DNA of 35,326 nt from a virus. Positions 23,384-31,339 of this stretch are shown piece by piece. The notes under the pieces are model-generated. The model was not told where the DNA came from, made no database searches, and saw only the letters and a list, made by a program, of their open reading frames with translations. The stretch spans positions 1 to 35,326 of IMG/VR virus record IMGVR_UViG_3300014501_000045; one strand, written 5' to 3'. The translations under genes and the position numbers were made by a program. Positions within the stretch are counted from its first letter, which is position 1; each line of letters opens with the position of its first letter.

Positions 23384-24597
23384 TACCGGCGTCCCACCAA
23401 CGAGCGGTGCGCCGAGGGCGCGTCCGCGAACCGCTTGATCATCGGATAACGCGACAGGTCGATCCGGTCCAGATCGACCGGGCCGAGGCCCTGCGGCACG
23501 GTGAAGACGTGACCGTTCATCGCGACGATGTTGACCCGGTGGTAGGTTTGTAGGAGCCGAGGCGGCGGTGCGCCCGGCCCAGGCGTCGGTAAGCGCGACA
23601 CGGCCACCGGAGGCAGCGGGGCGGCACCAAACGGTGGCGGGGTGTAGTTGGGCGCCCAGTGGCGGTGCGGCGCTTCGGGCGCGCGACGAAGCGCCGGGCC
23701 GAGGCCCAAGCGCTCCGTAACCTGCGACCAGAACGCGGTCGGCGAGTGACGCTCGATGACCTTGGCGCGCATCCGCTGGGCCATCGCGCGTGCCACGTCG
23801 GCGTGCTCGCGCGCCCAGATGATCTGCCGCTCGGCGCCCTCGACGCCGTCGTACTCCAGGTAGTCCTCGCCAGCGTCGAACCAGTCCGCCAGCGGTGAAC
23901 CCTTGGTTTCGAGGACCAAGCACCCGGCCGCGGGCAGCTCGCCACCGGCGCGGTGCTTGACGTGCGGGCCGCCGATACCGCCGCCGGTCGACGCCACGTT
24001 CAGGCCAACCCGGCACTGCTCGATAAAGTTGCGGTACGACGCGTACGAACCCGAGGGATCACGCGCGCGATAGGTCAACAGGTCGCGGTCGCGCAGCGGG
24101 TAGACGATGTCGGGTCGGCCCGCGTGAGCGCCGCCCGAAAAGCCGCACCACAGCGCGCGCTCCTCCCACGGCAGATCGCGAAACTTGGCAGCGTCCACCG
24201 GGCAGAGCGTAGTGAATCCGCGGTCGCCGATCGGCCCGTTGCGCACGCCGTCGACGTTGACCTGGAGCGCGAACCGGCCGTGGTCGTAATACTCCTGGAG
24301 CTGGCGCCACCAGTACGGCTCGGCGCCGTCGCAACAGAAATGAACCAGCAGGCGCTTGGCGCCGATCCGGGCCAGGATCTCGACCCTCGGCACCGGCCGG
24401 CCGTGATGCTCAACGATGGCACCGACGTATAGCACCCAGTCCGGGTTAATAGCTTCGACGAGGCTCGGTAATTGCTCGTGCTCGTCATGCGTCATCTCGT
24501 CGTAGACGAACCGCGTAACGTCGTAACCGAGGCCAACCAGCGAATCGAGGATCGGCGCGAGGTTGTTCGTGTTGGTGGTTAAAACGGCGATCTTCAT
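23383..24597 (-). CDS. CgeB-like glycosyltransferase with Pro-rich tail
   Basis: A 404-residue protein with AAGGAA 13 bases before the ATG. MKIAVLTTNTNNLAPILDSLVGLGYDV is a GT-B N-terminal Rossmann opening. Residues about 195-250 (VGLNVASTGGGIGGPHVKHR, then GGELPAAGCLVLETKG, DWFDAGEDYLEYDG) match the C-terminal Glyco_trans_1_2/CgeB region. After residue about 290 comes a Pro-rich linker and a 90-residue extension (NIVAMNGHVFTVPQGLGPVDLDRIDLSRYP) that is not part of the enzyme core. It may tether the enzyme or bind a partner. Donor sugar and acceptor are unknown. Confidence 0.8.
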   Translation of the reverse strand: MKIAVLTTNTNNLAPILDSLVGLGYDVTRFVYDEMTHDEHEQLPSLVEAINPDWVLYVGAIVEHHGRPVPRVEILARIGAKRLLVHFCCDGAEPYWWRQLQEYYDHGRFALQVNVDGVRNGPIGDRGFTTLCPVDAAKFRDLPWEERALWCGFSGGAHAGRPDIVYPLRDRDLLTYRARDPSGSYASYRNFIEQCRVGLNVASTGGGIGGPHVKHRAGGELPAAGCLVLETKGSPLADWFDAGEDYLEYDGVEGAERQIIWAREHADVARAMAQRMRAKVIERHSPTAFWSQVTERLGLGPALRRAPEAPHRHWAPNYTPPPFGAAPLPPVAVSRLPTPGPGAPPPRLLQTYHRVNIVAMNGHVFTVPQGLGPVDLDRIDLSRYPMIKRFADAPSAHRSLVGRR

Positions 24598-24624
24598 TTT
24601 ATCGAAGTTTCCTTGAATCTAATG

Positions 24625-25407
24625 TCACGACCGCCACCCACCCGCCAGCGCCAGGTCGCGAAACCCCGGTTCGTTGCGATAGATCGAGTTATCCTCGACT
24701 AGGTTCGGAAACTCATTCGGCTCGACGTCGAGGTTGAACCCGCGCAGGTTCGCGACGTCCCACCCGGCGCCGTAGCGCGCCGCCCAGCGCGCGACGAACA
24801 ACGTCAGGTCCGCCGGGTCGAACATGACCCCGGCCTTGCGATCGTCGTCGTGGTGCACCACGATCAGGCCGCGGTCGGCCCATTCGCACCGGCCGCCGGT
24901 CGACCAGACGCGCAATGCCAGGTCGCCGTCGGCGAAACCCTGCTTGAAGGCCGGGTCGAACCAGCCCACGCGCTTCAAATACGCGCGACGGATCAGCGGG
25001 AAATATGGATAGAAGATGCCGAACAGCGAGCCGACGTGATGCGGCCAGAGGTGCCGCAGGCCCAGCGAGAACGGCTTCTTCGCCTTGACCTGGGCGTGGA
25101 ACCTCGCCTCGCGATCCTCATAGGCGGCGAGCGCCAGCACGTCCCAGCCGTCGACGTAGAGGTGATCGTCGACCCACGGCGTCACGAACTCGCCGGTCAT
25201 ATGCTCCAGCGCGGCGGCGTGGCCGGCGTTGCAGCCGGTGCCGGTGCCCGCCCTCTCCTCGACCCAGGTCACGCGGGCGTAACCGGTCGGCTCGGTCGGC
25301 GAGACCACGATTACCTCGTAGTCACACCGCGTCGCGTCGCGGATATTCCGTAGCGCCCGGTCGAGGCAGTCCGGGTATAGCGACGGGAGCGAGATGGAGA
25401 GCTTCAT
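24625..25407 (-). CDS. Family-2-type glycosyltransferase (paralogue A)
   Basis: A 260-residue GT-A-like enzyme (MKLSISLPSLYPDCLDRALRNI) with a DDH motif at residues 80-82 (TPWVDDHLYVDGWD). This is the probable metal and nucleotide-sugar DxD-like site. A later region (GRCEWADRGLIVVHHDDDRK) resembles the donor-binding loop and C-terminal helix DLTLFVARWAARYGAGWDVAN. It shares its pattern with the gene at 26103-26852 (SLPSLYPD opening, DDH, FPLI.R, NEPGF end), so the two are paralogues. It starts two bases after the preceding stop. Confidence 0.83.
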   Translation of the reverse strand: MKLSISLPSLYPDCLDRALRNIRDATRCDYEVIVVSPTEPTGYARVTWVEERAGTGTGCNAGHAAALEHMTGEFVTPWVDDHLYVDGWDVLALAAYEDREARFHAQVKAKKPFSLGLRHLWPHHVGSLFGIFYPYFPLIRRAYLKRVGWFDPAFKQGFADGDLALRVWSTGGRCEWADRGLIVVHHDDDRKAGVMFDPADLTLFVARWAARYGAGWDVANLRGFNLDVEPNEFPNLVEDNSIYRNEPGFRDLALAGGWRS

Positions 25408-25410
25408 CGC

Positions 25411-25740
25411 TTACGCGACCAGCCCCGCCAGCGAGCTGCGCAGATCGGCGCTCTCGATATACGCCGAGCGAGGCCTGATTATCTCGGTCGTCTTGCCGGC
25501 AGCGTTCTCCACGATAGCTTGGTCGTAGGTTCGATGTACGTCGGCGTAGCTCGTCGTATCCGTGATCGTACCAACGTAGTATACCTCATCGTCCATCGGA
25601 TCACGCCGATGAAGAGTGACACCCTTGAGGTATCGACTCTCGTCAATAACCGTAAGGTACTCGGCGGTAGCGATACGCGAACGGGATACTAGACCCGTTT
25701 TTTCATCGCTTGCGTCTCGATAGAGCTTGACTGTAAACAT
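25411..25740 (-). CDS. Unknown beta-rich protein, less GC-rich
   Basis: A 109-residue protein with AGGAGAAG nine bases before the ATG. Sequence: MFTVKLYRDASDEKTGLVSRSRIATAEYLTVIDESR, then a YYVGTITDTTSYADVHRTYDQ segment. It looks beta-rich with a helical C-terminus. Its codon usage is visibly less G+C-rich than its neighbours, and it sits among the sugar genes, so it may have been acquired separately. No family recognised. Confidence 0.68.
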   Translation of the reverse strand: MFTVKLYRDASDEKTGLVSRSRIATAEYLTVIDESRYLKGVTLHRRDPMDDEVYYVGTITDTTSYADVHRTYDQAIVENAAGKTTEIIRPRSAYIESADLRSSLAGLVA

Positions 25741-25768
25741 AGGATACTTCTCCTGCTGCTTCTTCTAC

Positions 25769-25927
25769 TTACTCAGACTCGCTTGTAATCGCGTCTATCG
25801 CGTCAACGACCTCGGTCGCCGCACGGCGCCGCTCATTCGCACACATCCGCGGTACCTCCCAAAACCGCTTGAACGTGATCAGCAGTCGGTGAAGCGCATT
25901 ACGCTCCTCAGAGGTTAACGCCGCCAT
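25769..25927 (-). CDS. Small helical unknown protein
   Basis: A 52-residue protein started at ATG 25927, which overlaps the membrane-protein stop as TGATG. Sequence: MAALTSEERNALHRLLITFKR, then FWEVPRMCANERRRAATEVVDAIDAITSESE. It is predicted mostly helical. The open frame extends upstream to 26002, but that would overlap the membrane protein in another frame. Tight coupling suggests it is translated together with the membrane protein; function unknown. Confidence 0.6.
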   Translation of the reverse strand: MAALTSEERNALHRLLITFKRFWEVPRMCANERRRAATEVVDAIDAITSESE

Positions 25928-26109
25928 CAGGGGAGATGAACCCCGAAGAACCACAGCGCAAGGCAGCCGGCGGCGAGGACCAGCCCGGCGCCGGCCGGCC
26001 ACGGCGAGATGCCGTCCATCGACGGGGCATCCGACATCGCGTCGGCACCGACCACGAGGACGCCGTATGCGATCGAGACCAGCGAGATAAGAATCGATGC
26101 GGTTAGCAC
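25927..26109 (-). CDS. Small two-helix membrane protein
   Basis: A 60-residue protein starting at GTG 26109, with AGGAG five bases upstream, overlapping the glycosyltransferase stop by seven bases. Two hydrophobic segments are clear: MLTASILISLVSIAYGVLVVG at the N-terminus and GAGLVLAAGCLALWFFGVHL at the C-terminus, separated by an acidic loop. It may anchor a glycosyltransferase or act on the host envelope. It could also be holin-like, but no lysis partner is nearby in the window. Confidence 0.7.
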   Translation of the reverse strand: MLTASILISLVSIAYGVLVVGADAMSDAPSMDGISPWPAGAGLVLAAGCLALWFFGVHLP

Positions 26110-26852
26110 GTCATTCTCCTAACGCGCGTCAGGAAGCTCGGCTCGTTGTGAAAGATCGTGCTGCCGACGCACAGCTCGGGGTTCTCTTCCGGCCGCAGGT
26201 CCACGTTAAACTGATCGATCGACCAGCGCGCATCGGTCCGCGACCAGCCATAACGCGCCGACCAGCGGTCGCAGAACAGCGCCAAGTCCTCGGGTGCGTA
26301 CAGCGCGTCCTTGCGCTTGTCTGCCGCGGTTGGCCGCAGCATCCCGGCCGAGGACCACTCGCACCGGCCACCGGCCGCCCAGATTCGCATCGCCAGGTCG
26401 CTGTCGCCGAACCCGGCGCGATAATCGGGGCCGATCCAACCAACCCGGCGCACGTCTTCGCGCAGCATTAACGGAAAATACGGATAATAAATGCCCCAGT
26501 TGGTGCCAACGTGCGCCGAGTGCGCGCCGCGAAGGCCCAGCGCGAATGGCGAGTATCGCCCTACTCTTTGGTGATACTCGCCAAGCGCGATCTCGTCCCA
26601 GCCATCGACCAGTTCGTGGTCATCGGCAAACGGAAAGAGGTGGTCTCCGGTCGCGTAGGCCGCGGCGACGTGGTGCGCCATCGCGCAGCCGCGACGCTGG
26701 CCGCCCTCCTCGACCCAGGTGACGTTCGGCCCGTCCGGCTTGAACGACGAAACCACGATCGCCTCATACGGGCCGCGCGTGACGGCGGCGAGGTTGGCCA
26801 GCGTTTGCGCGCACGCGTCGGGGTATAGCGACGGCAGCGTAATCGAGATCAC
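26103..26852 (-). CDS. Family-2-type glycosyltransferase (paralogue B)
   Basis: Started at GTG 26852, which overlaps the portal stop by four bases (GTGA), giving 249 residues; an open frame to 26903 would overlap the portal by 55 bases. It starts VISITLPSLYPDACAQTLANL, has the DDH motif at residues 77-79 (FPFADDHELVDGWD) and ends with FHNEPSFLTRV. GT-A fold, family-2-like. The paralogue at 24625 is recognisable throughout. Both are probably soluble; the sugar and acceptor are unknown. Coupling to the portal gene suggests it is made in the late phase. Confidence 0.83.
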   Translation of the reverse strand: MISITLPSLYPDACAQTLANLAAVTRGPYEAIVVSSFKPDGPNVTWVEEGGQRRGCAMAHHVAAAYATGDHLFPFADDHELVDGWDEIALGEYHQRVGRYSPFALGLRGAHSAHVGTNWGIYYPYFPLMLREDVRRVGWIGPDYRAGFGDSDLAMRIWAAGGRCEWSSAGMLRPTAADKRKDALYAPEDLALFCDRWSARYGWSRTDARWSIDQFNVDLRPEENPELCVGSTIFHNEPSFLTRVRRMTC

Positions 26853-28384
26853 CGCGCGAGCACCAGCCGGTGCTTTGGCATTTCGGCCCGGCTGCCTAGC
26901 CATGCCGCCACGTCCGCCGAGTCATGCCCGGAGAATGGCTTGTTCGGCGAGGCGTTCTCGGCCTGTTCCAGGCCGGCCTGCTCCTGTTGCGTCTTCTGGT
27001 CTTTCAGAAAGTCGAGCAGCTCATCGAGGTCCAGGGTCAGCTTAGCGCCGGCGAAGATCAGCTCGTGCGCGTTCAGGTTGTCGCAAGCCCAGCTTAGCAG
27101 CTCGACCTTGTTGACCGGATCGATCAGCGGCGCGAACACCTGCACCACGGCGATCATGGCCTTCAGCTTTACGTCATCGACCTGGACCTGCTCCGACGGC
27201 GGCTCCTTCAGGAGCGACGGCCACTCGGCCTTGTACGAGTTCTTCCAGCGATAGAACGCCGTCTTATAGTCGACGTCGCCGTACTCGTCGGGAAACCGCG
27301 CCTGGATCGTCTCGTAGAACTTCGGGTTCCACGCGCGGTGCATGGTGAGGTTGTCGAACCAGCTGTAGACCGGTGCCAGCTCGATTCGCTCGCGGTCGAC
27401 ATCCTGCGCGATTCGTTTGGCGTCCTCGGTACCCTCGCCGAACCCCTCGACAAACGCCTCCTCGTCCAGCAACTTGGCCGACATTCCGGCACCCGAGGCG
27501 ATGTTCTTCACGATATCGTCGCGGGCCAATTTCATCGGCCCGTCGAGGTTCTGCATGTTAAGCGTCTCGATGCTCTCCTTGAGCCCGATCGACAGCACGT
27601 TGTTGGTCGACGCCTGCTTCAAGAACTGGCGCTTCAGCGCGTAGATCCCGCGCATGACCTGGTCGATGATCGTGCCGGGCGCCTCCATCTTCGCGACCAG
27701 CACGCCGGCCTTGCGCACGATCATGTCGTCGGTGCGCATCGTCTCCAGGAACGACTTCAGCGGATACAGCGTGCGCTGGTAGACCGAGCGGCCGGCGTAG
27801 GAAAAGGCCGAGGTCGTCCAGGCGATATAGATCGGCTCCTCGTTCAGGATCGTTAGCGTCCGGCTGCGGTGGTAGCGCTGTCCGGCCACGGTCAGGTCGC
27901 CGTGCTTCTGAAACGTCGGCGAGTTGGGATTCTGGTCGACGATCAACCCGCTGGTGTTTAGCGGGTCGAGGACGTTGAAGTAGACCTCCTCCTCCCACAA
28001 TTTGCCGAGGTCGACCGGCTGATCGGCGTTCGTCTTCCGGGTGCCCAGCGCGACCGAAGCCAACCCGTAGACGCGAGACTGGACCCGAACGTTGAAAATA
28101 ATCCGCGTTGCTTCCAGGTTCTTCCACTCGGTGAGGAACGCGTCGACCACGTCCTCCTCGGGCGAATCCGGGACGCTAATCTCGCGTTCCTGGCTCTGCG
28201 CCAGACGGATCGGCGCCTCGGCAAGCTTGGCGCCGAGCGGGTGGAGCGTGTAGAGCGCCTTGCAGAGCTGGTAGGACGGCTCGTCACCGGGCCGAATGTC
28301 ACCGGCCTCCATGATATCGGACAGCCCGTTTCCGAATCCGGTCGAGGTGATACCGATGAAGGAAGACGGCGGCTGGTCCATCAT
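26849..28384 (-). CDS. Portal protein (DUF1073-type)
   Basis: A 511-residue protein with the ATG overlapping the previous stop (ATGA). It contains the portal-type sequence GDIRPGDEPSYQLCKALYTLHPLGAK, a wing region with YFNVLDPLNTSGLIVDQNP, RTLTILNEEPIYIAWTTSAFSYAG, KSFLETMRTDDMIVRKAGVLVAKM, KRQFLKQASTNNVLSIGLKESIETLNMQ and a C-terminal helical crown. It forms the dodecameric DNA channel that terminase docks on and the neck attaches to. The following genes in the same message are glycosyltransferases instead of the usual minor head protein. Confidence 0.88.
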   Translation of the reverse strand: MMDQPPSSFIGITSTGFGNGLSDIMEAGDIRPGDEPSYQLCKALYTLHPLGAKLAEAPIRLAQSQEREISVPDSPEEDVVDAFLTEWKNLEATRIIFNVRVQSRVYGLASVALGTRKTNADQPVDLGKLWEEEVYFNVLDPLNTSGLIVDQNPNSPTFQKHGDLTVAGQRYHRSRTLTILNEEPIYIAWTTSAFSYAGRSVYQRTLYPLKSFLETMRTDDMIVRKAGVLVAKMEAPGTIIDQVMRGIYALKRQFLKQASTNNVLSIGLKESIETLNMQNLDGPMKLARDDIVKNIASGAGMSAKLLDEEAFVEGFGEGTEDAKRIAQDVDRERIELAPVYSWFDNLTMHRAWNPKFYETIQARFPDEYGDVDYKTAFYRWKNSYKAEWPSLLKEPPSEQVQVDDVKLKAMIAVVQVFAPLIDPVNKVELLSWACDNLNAHELIFAGAKLTLDLDELLDFLKDQKTQQEQAGLEQAENASPNKPFSGHDSADVAAWLGSRAEMPKHRLVLAR

Positions 28385-28941
28385 GCCACTATTTTAACGC
28401 GATCCGGCTCGGGCGGCGAGGCCGCGCGCTCGTCGAGCGCGAGCGAGATGCCGTAAAGCCAGGCCGGGATCGTCGGGTCGCCGTCCTCGTCACGCGGCGC
28501 GTGCGATAGCACCGGCAGCGCGCCGAACTTGGCAACCCGCATCCGCGCGCTAGCCATCGTCGTCAACCGGACCGAGCCGGCATTGAGGTGGTGCGTGGCG
28601 ACGAGGATGAGGCTGCTCCAGTAATCGGGCTTGGTCAGGTGCTCCAGGATCGGCCGCGCCTCGCACTGCTGCGCCAGCGCCGCACCCTCGGCCCAGATCC
28701 CGGCGACGCCGTAGCGCGGGCGACACCGAGTACCTAGAAGGTCGAGCCGTATCCGAATCACTGGCCACGGCGGCGGGGTCAGCTTCGGCGTCAACCAATC
28801 GAGCAGCACCAGCGGCGTACCGAACCCGTCCGAGCGCGCCCAGTACAGTACCGCCAGCGCGCCGCGCTGATCAGCGACCACCGTCGCAAAAACCGCGTCG
28901 CAGACGGTCGGAAATCCCTCGCTATCGGTTGACGAGGCCAT
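28381..28941 (-). CDS. Unknown protein between terminase and portal
   Basis: I start at ATG 28941, which overlaps the terminase stop region by 20 bases; the open frame extends to 28989. The 186-residue product includes CDAVFATVVADQRGALAVLYWARS, GYRLRRYGVAGIWAEGAALA-like helix, PILEHLTKPDYWSSLILVATHHLNAG and a C-terminal acidic-Pro region with PTIPAWLYGISLALD. It may be a packaging-related or capsid protein. No family recognised. Similar-sized unknowns often stand between terL and portal in related phages. Confidence 0.65.
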   Translation of the reverse strand: MASSTDSEGFPTVCDAVFATVVADQRGALAVLYWARSDGFGTPLVLLDWLTPKLTPPPWPVIRIRLDLLGTRCRPRYGVAGIWAEGAALAQQCEARPILEHLTKPDYWSSLILVATHHLNAGSVRLTTMASARMRVAKFGALPVLSHAPRDEDGDPTIPAWLYGISLALDERAASPPEPDRVKIVA

Positions 28942-30496
28942 CCATGCCCCAGCGCGAGCCGGCCGGCTGACGGTCACCGGCGACGTCAACCAGAACGCCG
29001 GCCGCGGCGTTGACCAGGTCGTCGTGCCCGAGCGGCGGGTGATCGATCGAGTCGCGCCCGCCGCGGATCGTCCGCCGCTCCAGCGAGCAGAGCTGGTTAA
29101 TCATCCGCGGGTGATCGAGCAGGTCCACGATCCCGGTATTAAGCAGCGGCAAAAAGTCGCGGTAGATATCGCTCTTCGATTGCTCGGCCGCCTCGTATGT
29201 GACGCCGAGCTTGGCAAACTGCTCGGGCGGCCACGCGCCGGCGTATCGGTCGCCACGCACGATCGAGATACCGTATTGTCGCAACGACGCGGCGAACTCG
29301 GCCGTAACTTCGCCGGGGCTGAACGGCGCGCGGCGCTCCAGCAGACAATCAAGGATGCCGCGCCCGTTATCGGCGTGGCCGATCGCTAACGTCATCGAGT
29401 CAATCGAGCCGCCCGAGGGGTCGCAGAACGCGGCGTACTCGATCCCGGACATCGGTTCCAGCACGCGCCGATCACGAACCACGGCCGCCTCGGCGGTCTC
29501 GCGGTTGACATAGTCGGCAAGGTCGCGGCGCCACTCCGCACCGTACTCGGCGGCGGCGCGCTCTGGGTCCTCCTCCATCGCCCGCGCAATGATCGACTGG
29601 TCAAAATCAGGCCGAAACGTCGTCGTCGGCGCCTTGATCACCAGGATGTCGTCGTTCGGCTTGCCGTAATGGTCCTTCCACTTGTCGTAGAGAAGTCCGG
29701 ACTGGCGGTAGGGCGTACTGATACCGATGATCATCGTCGTCGGCCCGCTGCCGCGCAGGACCGCGATGTAAACTTCCTTATCCGGGTTCGCCGAGTTGTC
29801 GTCGCGCCAAAAAGCGCACTCGTCGAAGATCGCACAGGCGATGGGCCAACCGCGCGGTGCGCGCAGGCTGCTCGTCATCACCCGAATCTCGGTATTGTTC
29901 CGCAGCACAATCGGCCGCGGCGTCGTGCCGGCGAGCGAGCTTATCACACGCCGCCGCAGCGACGGAACCTGTTCAAAATACGCGCGCGTGTAGTTGTAGA
30001 TAATGCTGGCCTGATCACGATCGGTGGCAAAACATGCCACCAGCGCGCGCTCGCCGGGCCGCAGGATCACGCCCTCGTCGGCGTAGGCCGCGTGTTGCGC
30101 GGCGATCATGCTGGCGACCGAGTCCTTGCCGCCGCGCGCGCCGATGATCAGCCAAAGTTCTTTCACGCGCCGCGTCGGTGGATCGCGTTCGGCGATCGTG
30201 CGGAAGACCGCCAGCTCCTCGGGGGCCAGCGGCACGCCATACGCGGCCTTCAAGACTACGCGCCAGGTCCGCCAGGTGTCCTCGCGGCACTGCCGCAAAC
30301 CGCGAACGATGAACCCGAGCGGGTCGCCGCGATAATTATCGACGATATCGCCGGCGCCGCTACGGCGCTGCTCCCTCTCGCGCAGGAGCAGGGAGTAGTA
30401 CGTCGTCAGCCTCTCGGTCCTGCTCGATCCGCTGCTCGTAACTGGCGATGGCGCGATCAAGCTGGTCGTCCGTAAACTTCTCGGGATCGATGTCAT
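28922..30496 (-). CDS. terL: Terminase large subunit
   Basis: A 524-codon packaging ATPase-nuclease. Walker A is IIGARGGKDS (about 117-126), a deviant form; Walker B is CAIFDECAFW (221-230). The nuclease part has FCDPSGG (358-363), VRGDRYAG (413-420) and HDDLVNAA (491-498), giving acidic metal ligands. A likely coupling motif is MIIGISTPYRQSG (255-267). The frame is open from ATG 30496, but the first 45 residues overlap the small subunit by 137 bases and look low-complexity. The true start may be later (TTG 30460 or another). It drives DNA into the head through the portal. Confidence 0.88.
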   Translation of the reverse strand: MTSIPRSLRTTSLIAPSPVTSSGSSRTERLTTYYSLLLREREQRRSGAGDIVDNYRGDPLGFIVRGLRQCREDTWRTWRVVLKAAYGVPLAPEELAVFRTIAERDPPTRRVKELWLIIGARGGKDSVASMIAAQHAAYADEGVILRPGERALVACFATDRDQASIIYNYTRAYFEQVPSLRRRVISSLAGTTPRPIVLRNNTEIRVMTSSLRAPRGWPIACAIFDECAFWRDDNSANPDKEVYIAVLRGSGPTTMIIGISTPYRQSGLLYDKWKDHYGKPNDDILVIKAPTTTFRPDFDQSIIARAMEEDPERAAAEYGAEWRRDLADYVNRETAEAAVVRDRRVLEPMSGIEYAAFCDPSGGSIDSMTLAIGHADNGRGILDCLLERRAPFSPGEVTAEFAASLRQYGISIVRGDRYAGAWPPEQFAKLGVTYEAAEQSKSDIYRDFLPLLNTGIVDLLDHPRMINQLCSLERRTIRGGRDSIDHPPLGHDDLVNAAAGVLVDVAGDRQPAGSRWGMDGLVNR

Positions 30497-31238
30497 CGGG
30501 TGGCGGCCGGCGGTCGTTCAGCAGGCCCAGGTGGCGCGTCAACATCTGCTGCGCATAGATCTGGTCGTGCGTCAGGATCTCAAACGCGCCGTGCGCGCCG
30601 ACCTTGATGCCCTTGTACAACGCGCGACCGGCCGGGCTAAGGTGACGCGTATCATGAAACTTGACGTGCGAGATGCCATGTCCGTGGCAGCTCGGGCAGT
30701 CGTGGTCCGAGTTGACCAGGTCCTCGCGCTGGGTAACGTGCGCCCAAGCTAGGCCACGGCACGGCGCACGGTTAATCGTATAGCCGTCGCCGCCAAGGTC
30801 GTCAAACGGCACGCGATCCTTCTCGGCGTGCTGCATCTGCTTGGCCAGGTGATGCTGCTCGGCCTCGCGCAGCTCGACCGATGTGAATTGAAAGCGATGG
30901 TCGTGACCCCAGCAGTAGCGGCACGGCACGCGCCAGTGCTCGGCCAGCTCGCGCGGGTCGGCGTAGGCCAGTAGGTCCCAGCGCCGCAGCACCTCGTCCG
31001 CATAGATCTGCGTCGTGGTCGAGCGCCGGGAGCGCTCGCGGGCGATGGCCAACTGCACACGCTCGGTACCCAACAGGCCGCGCGCCTGCGCCGGCGATAG
31101 ACCAGCTCGCGCGCCGGCAGCTGCCGAATCGAGATCGACGAGGTATTCTTGTGCGAGCCGCTGCTCCTCCAGCGTAACCGCCCTGGAGGCACGCGCGATC
31201 GGCGTCAGCTGGCGTCGGTTGTTATGAAGGCGTGGCAT
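30360..31238 (-). CDS. terS: Terminase small subunit with Zn-knuckle insert
   Basis: A 292-residue protein starting at ATG 31238 but without a visible ribosome binding site. The N-terminal domain (LAQEYLVDLDSAAAGARAGLSPAQARGLLG, residues 29-57) is the Terminase_2-type HTH DNA-binding module. Residues about 104-200 contain CRYC (106, 109), Cys160 and CPSCHGHG (181, 184), likely one zinc site. I recall similar CxxC...CxxC segments in other phage small terminases. A helical C-terminus (LGLLNDRRPPPDDIDPEKFTDD) follows. It recognises packaging initiation DNA and activates the large subunit. Confidence 0.82.
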   Translation of the reverse strand: MPRLHNNRRQLTPIARASRAVTLEEQRLAQEYLVDLDSAAAGARAGLSPAQARGLLGTERVQLAIARERSRRSTTTQIYADEVLRRWDLLAYADPRELAEHWRVPCRYCWGHDHRFQFTSVELREAEQHHLAKQMQHAEKDRVPFDDLGGDGYTINRAPCRGLAWAHVTQREDLVNSDHDCPSCHGHGISHVKFHDTRHLSPAGRALYKGIKVGAHGAFEILTHDQIYAQQMLTRHLGLLNDRRPPPDDIDPEKFTDDQLDRAIASYEQRIEQDREADDVLLPAPAREGAAP

Positions 31239-31240
31239 GC

Positions 31241-31257
31241 AAAAACGCGTCGCGCGT
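31241..31257 (-). terminator. Short GC-rich hairpin plus T run before terS
   Basis: On the coding strand ACGCG-CGA-CGCGT is followed by TTTTT (5-bp stem, 3-nt loop), ending 2 bases before the terS ATG. It looks like a weak intrinsic terminator or a translation-controlling stem in a leader, just after a NusG-like gene. Stem length is marginal, so this is tentative. Confidence 0.25.
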
Positions 31258-31262
31258 CTGCG

Positions 31263-31293
31263 ATTCTACCGACTTACCCCAGGAATGCGTCAA
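31263..31293 (-). promoter_or_regulatory. Candidate sigma70-like promoter upstream of terS
   Basis: On the coding strand TTGACG (31293-31288) and TAGAAT (31268-31263) are separated by 19 bases, each one mismatch from consensus but at wide spacing. The site lies in the longest gap of the packaging region, between the NusG-like gene and terS. If real, it would start a late transcript with a very short leader. Confidence 0.35.
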
Positions 31294-31339
31294 AGGGCGT
31301 CCACCCTCAGCGACCCGAGCGCGTGCGCGTATACGTATA

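Noticed and set aside
23384-24016. Upstream extension of the zinc-ribbon frame
   Set aside because: It runs inside the CgeB-like gene in another frame and is Arg/Pro-rich; the zinc-ribbon start at 23383 fits a TAATG junction.
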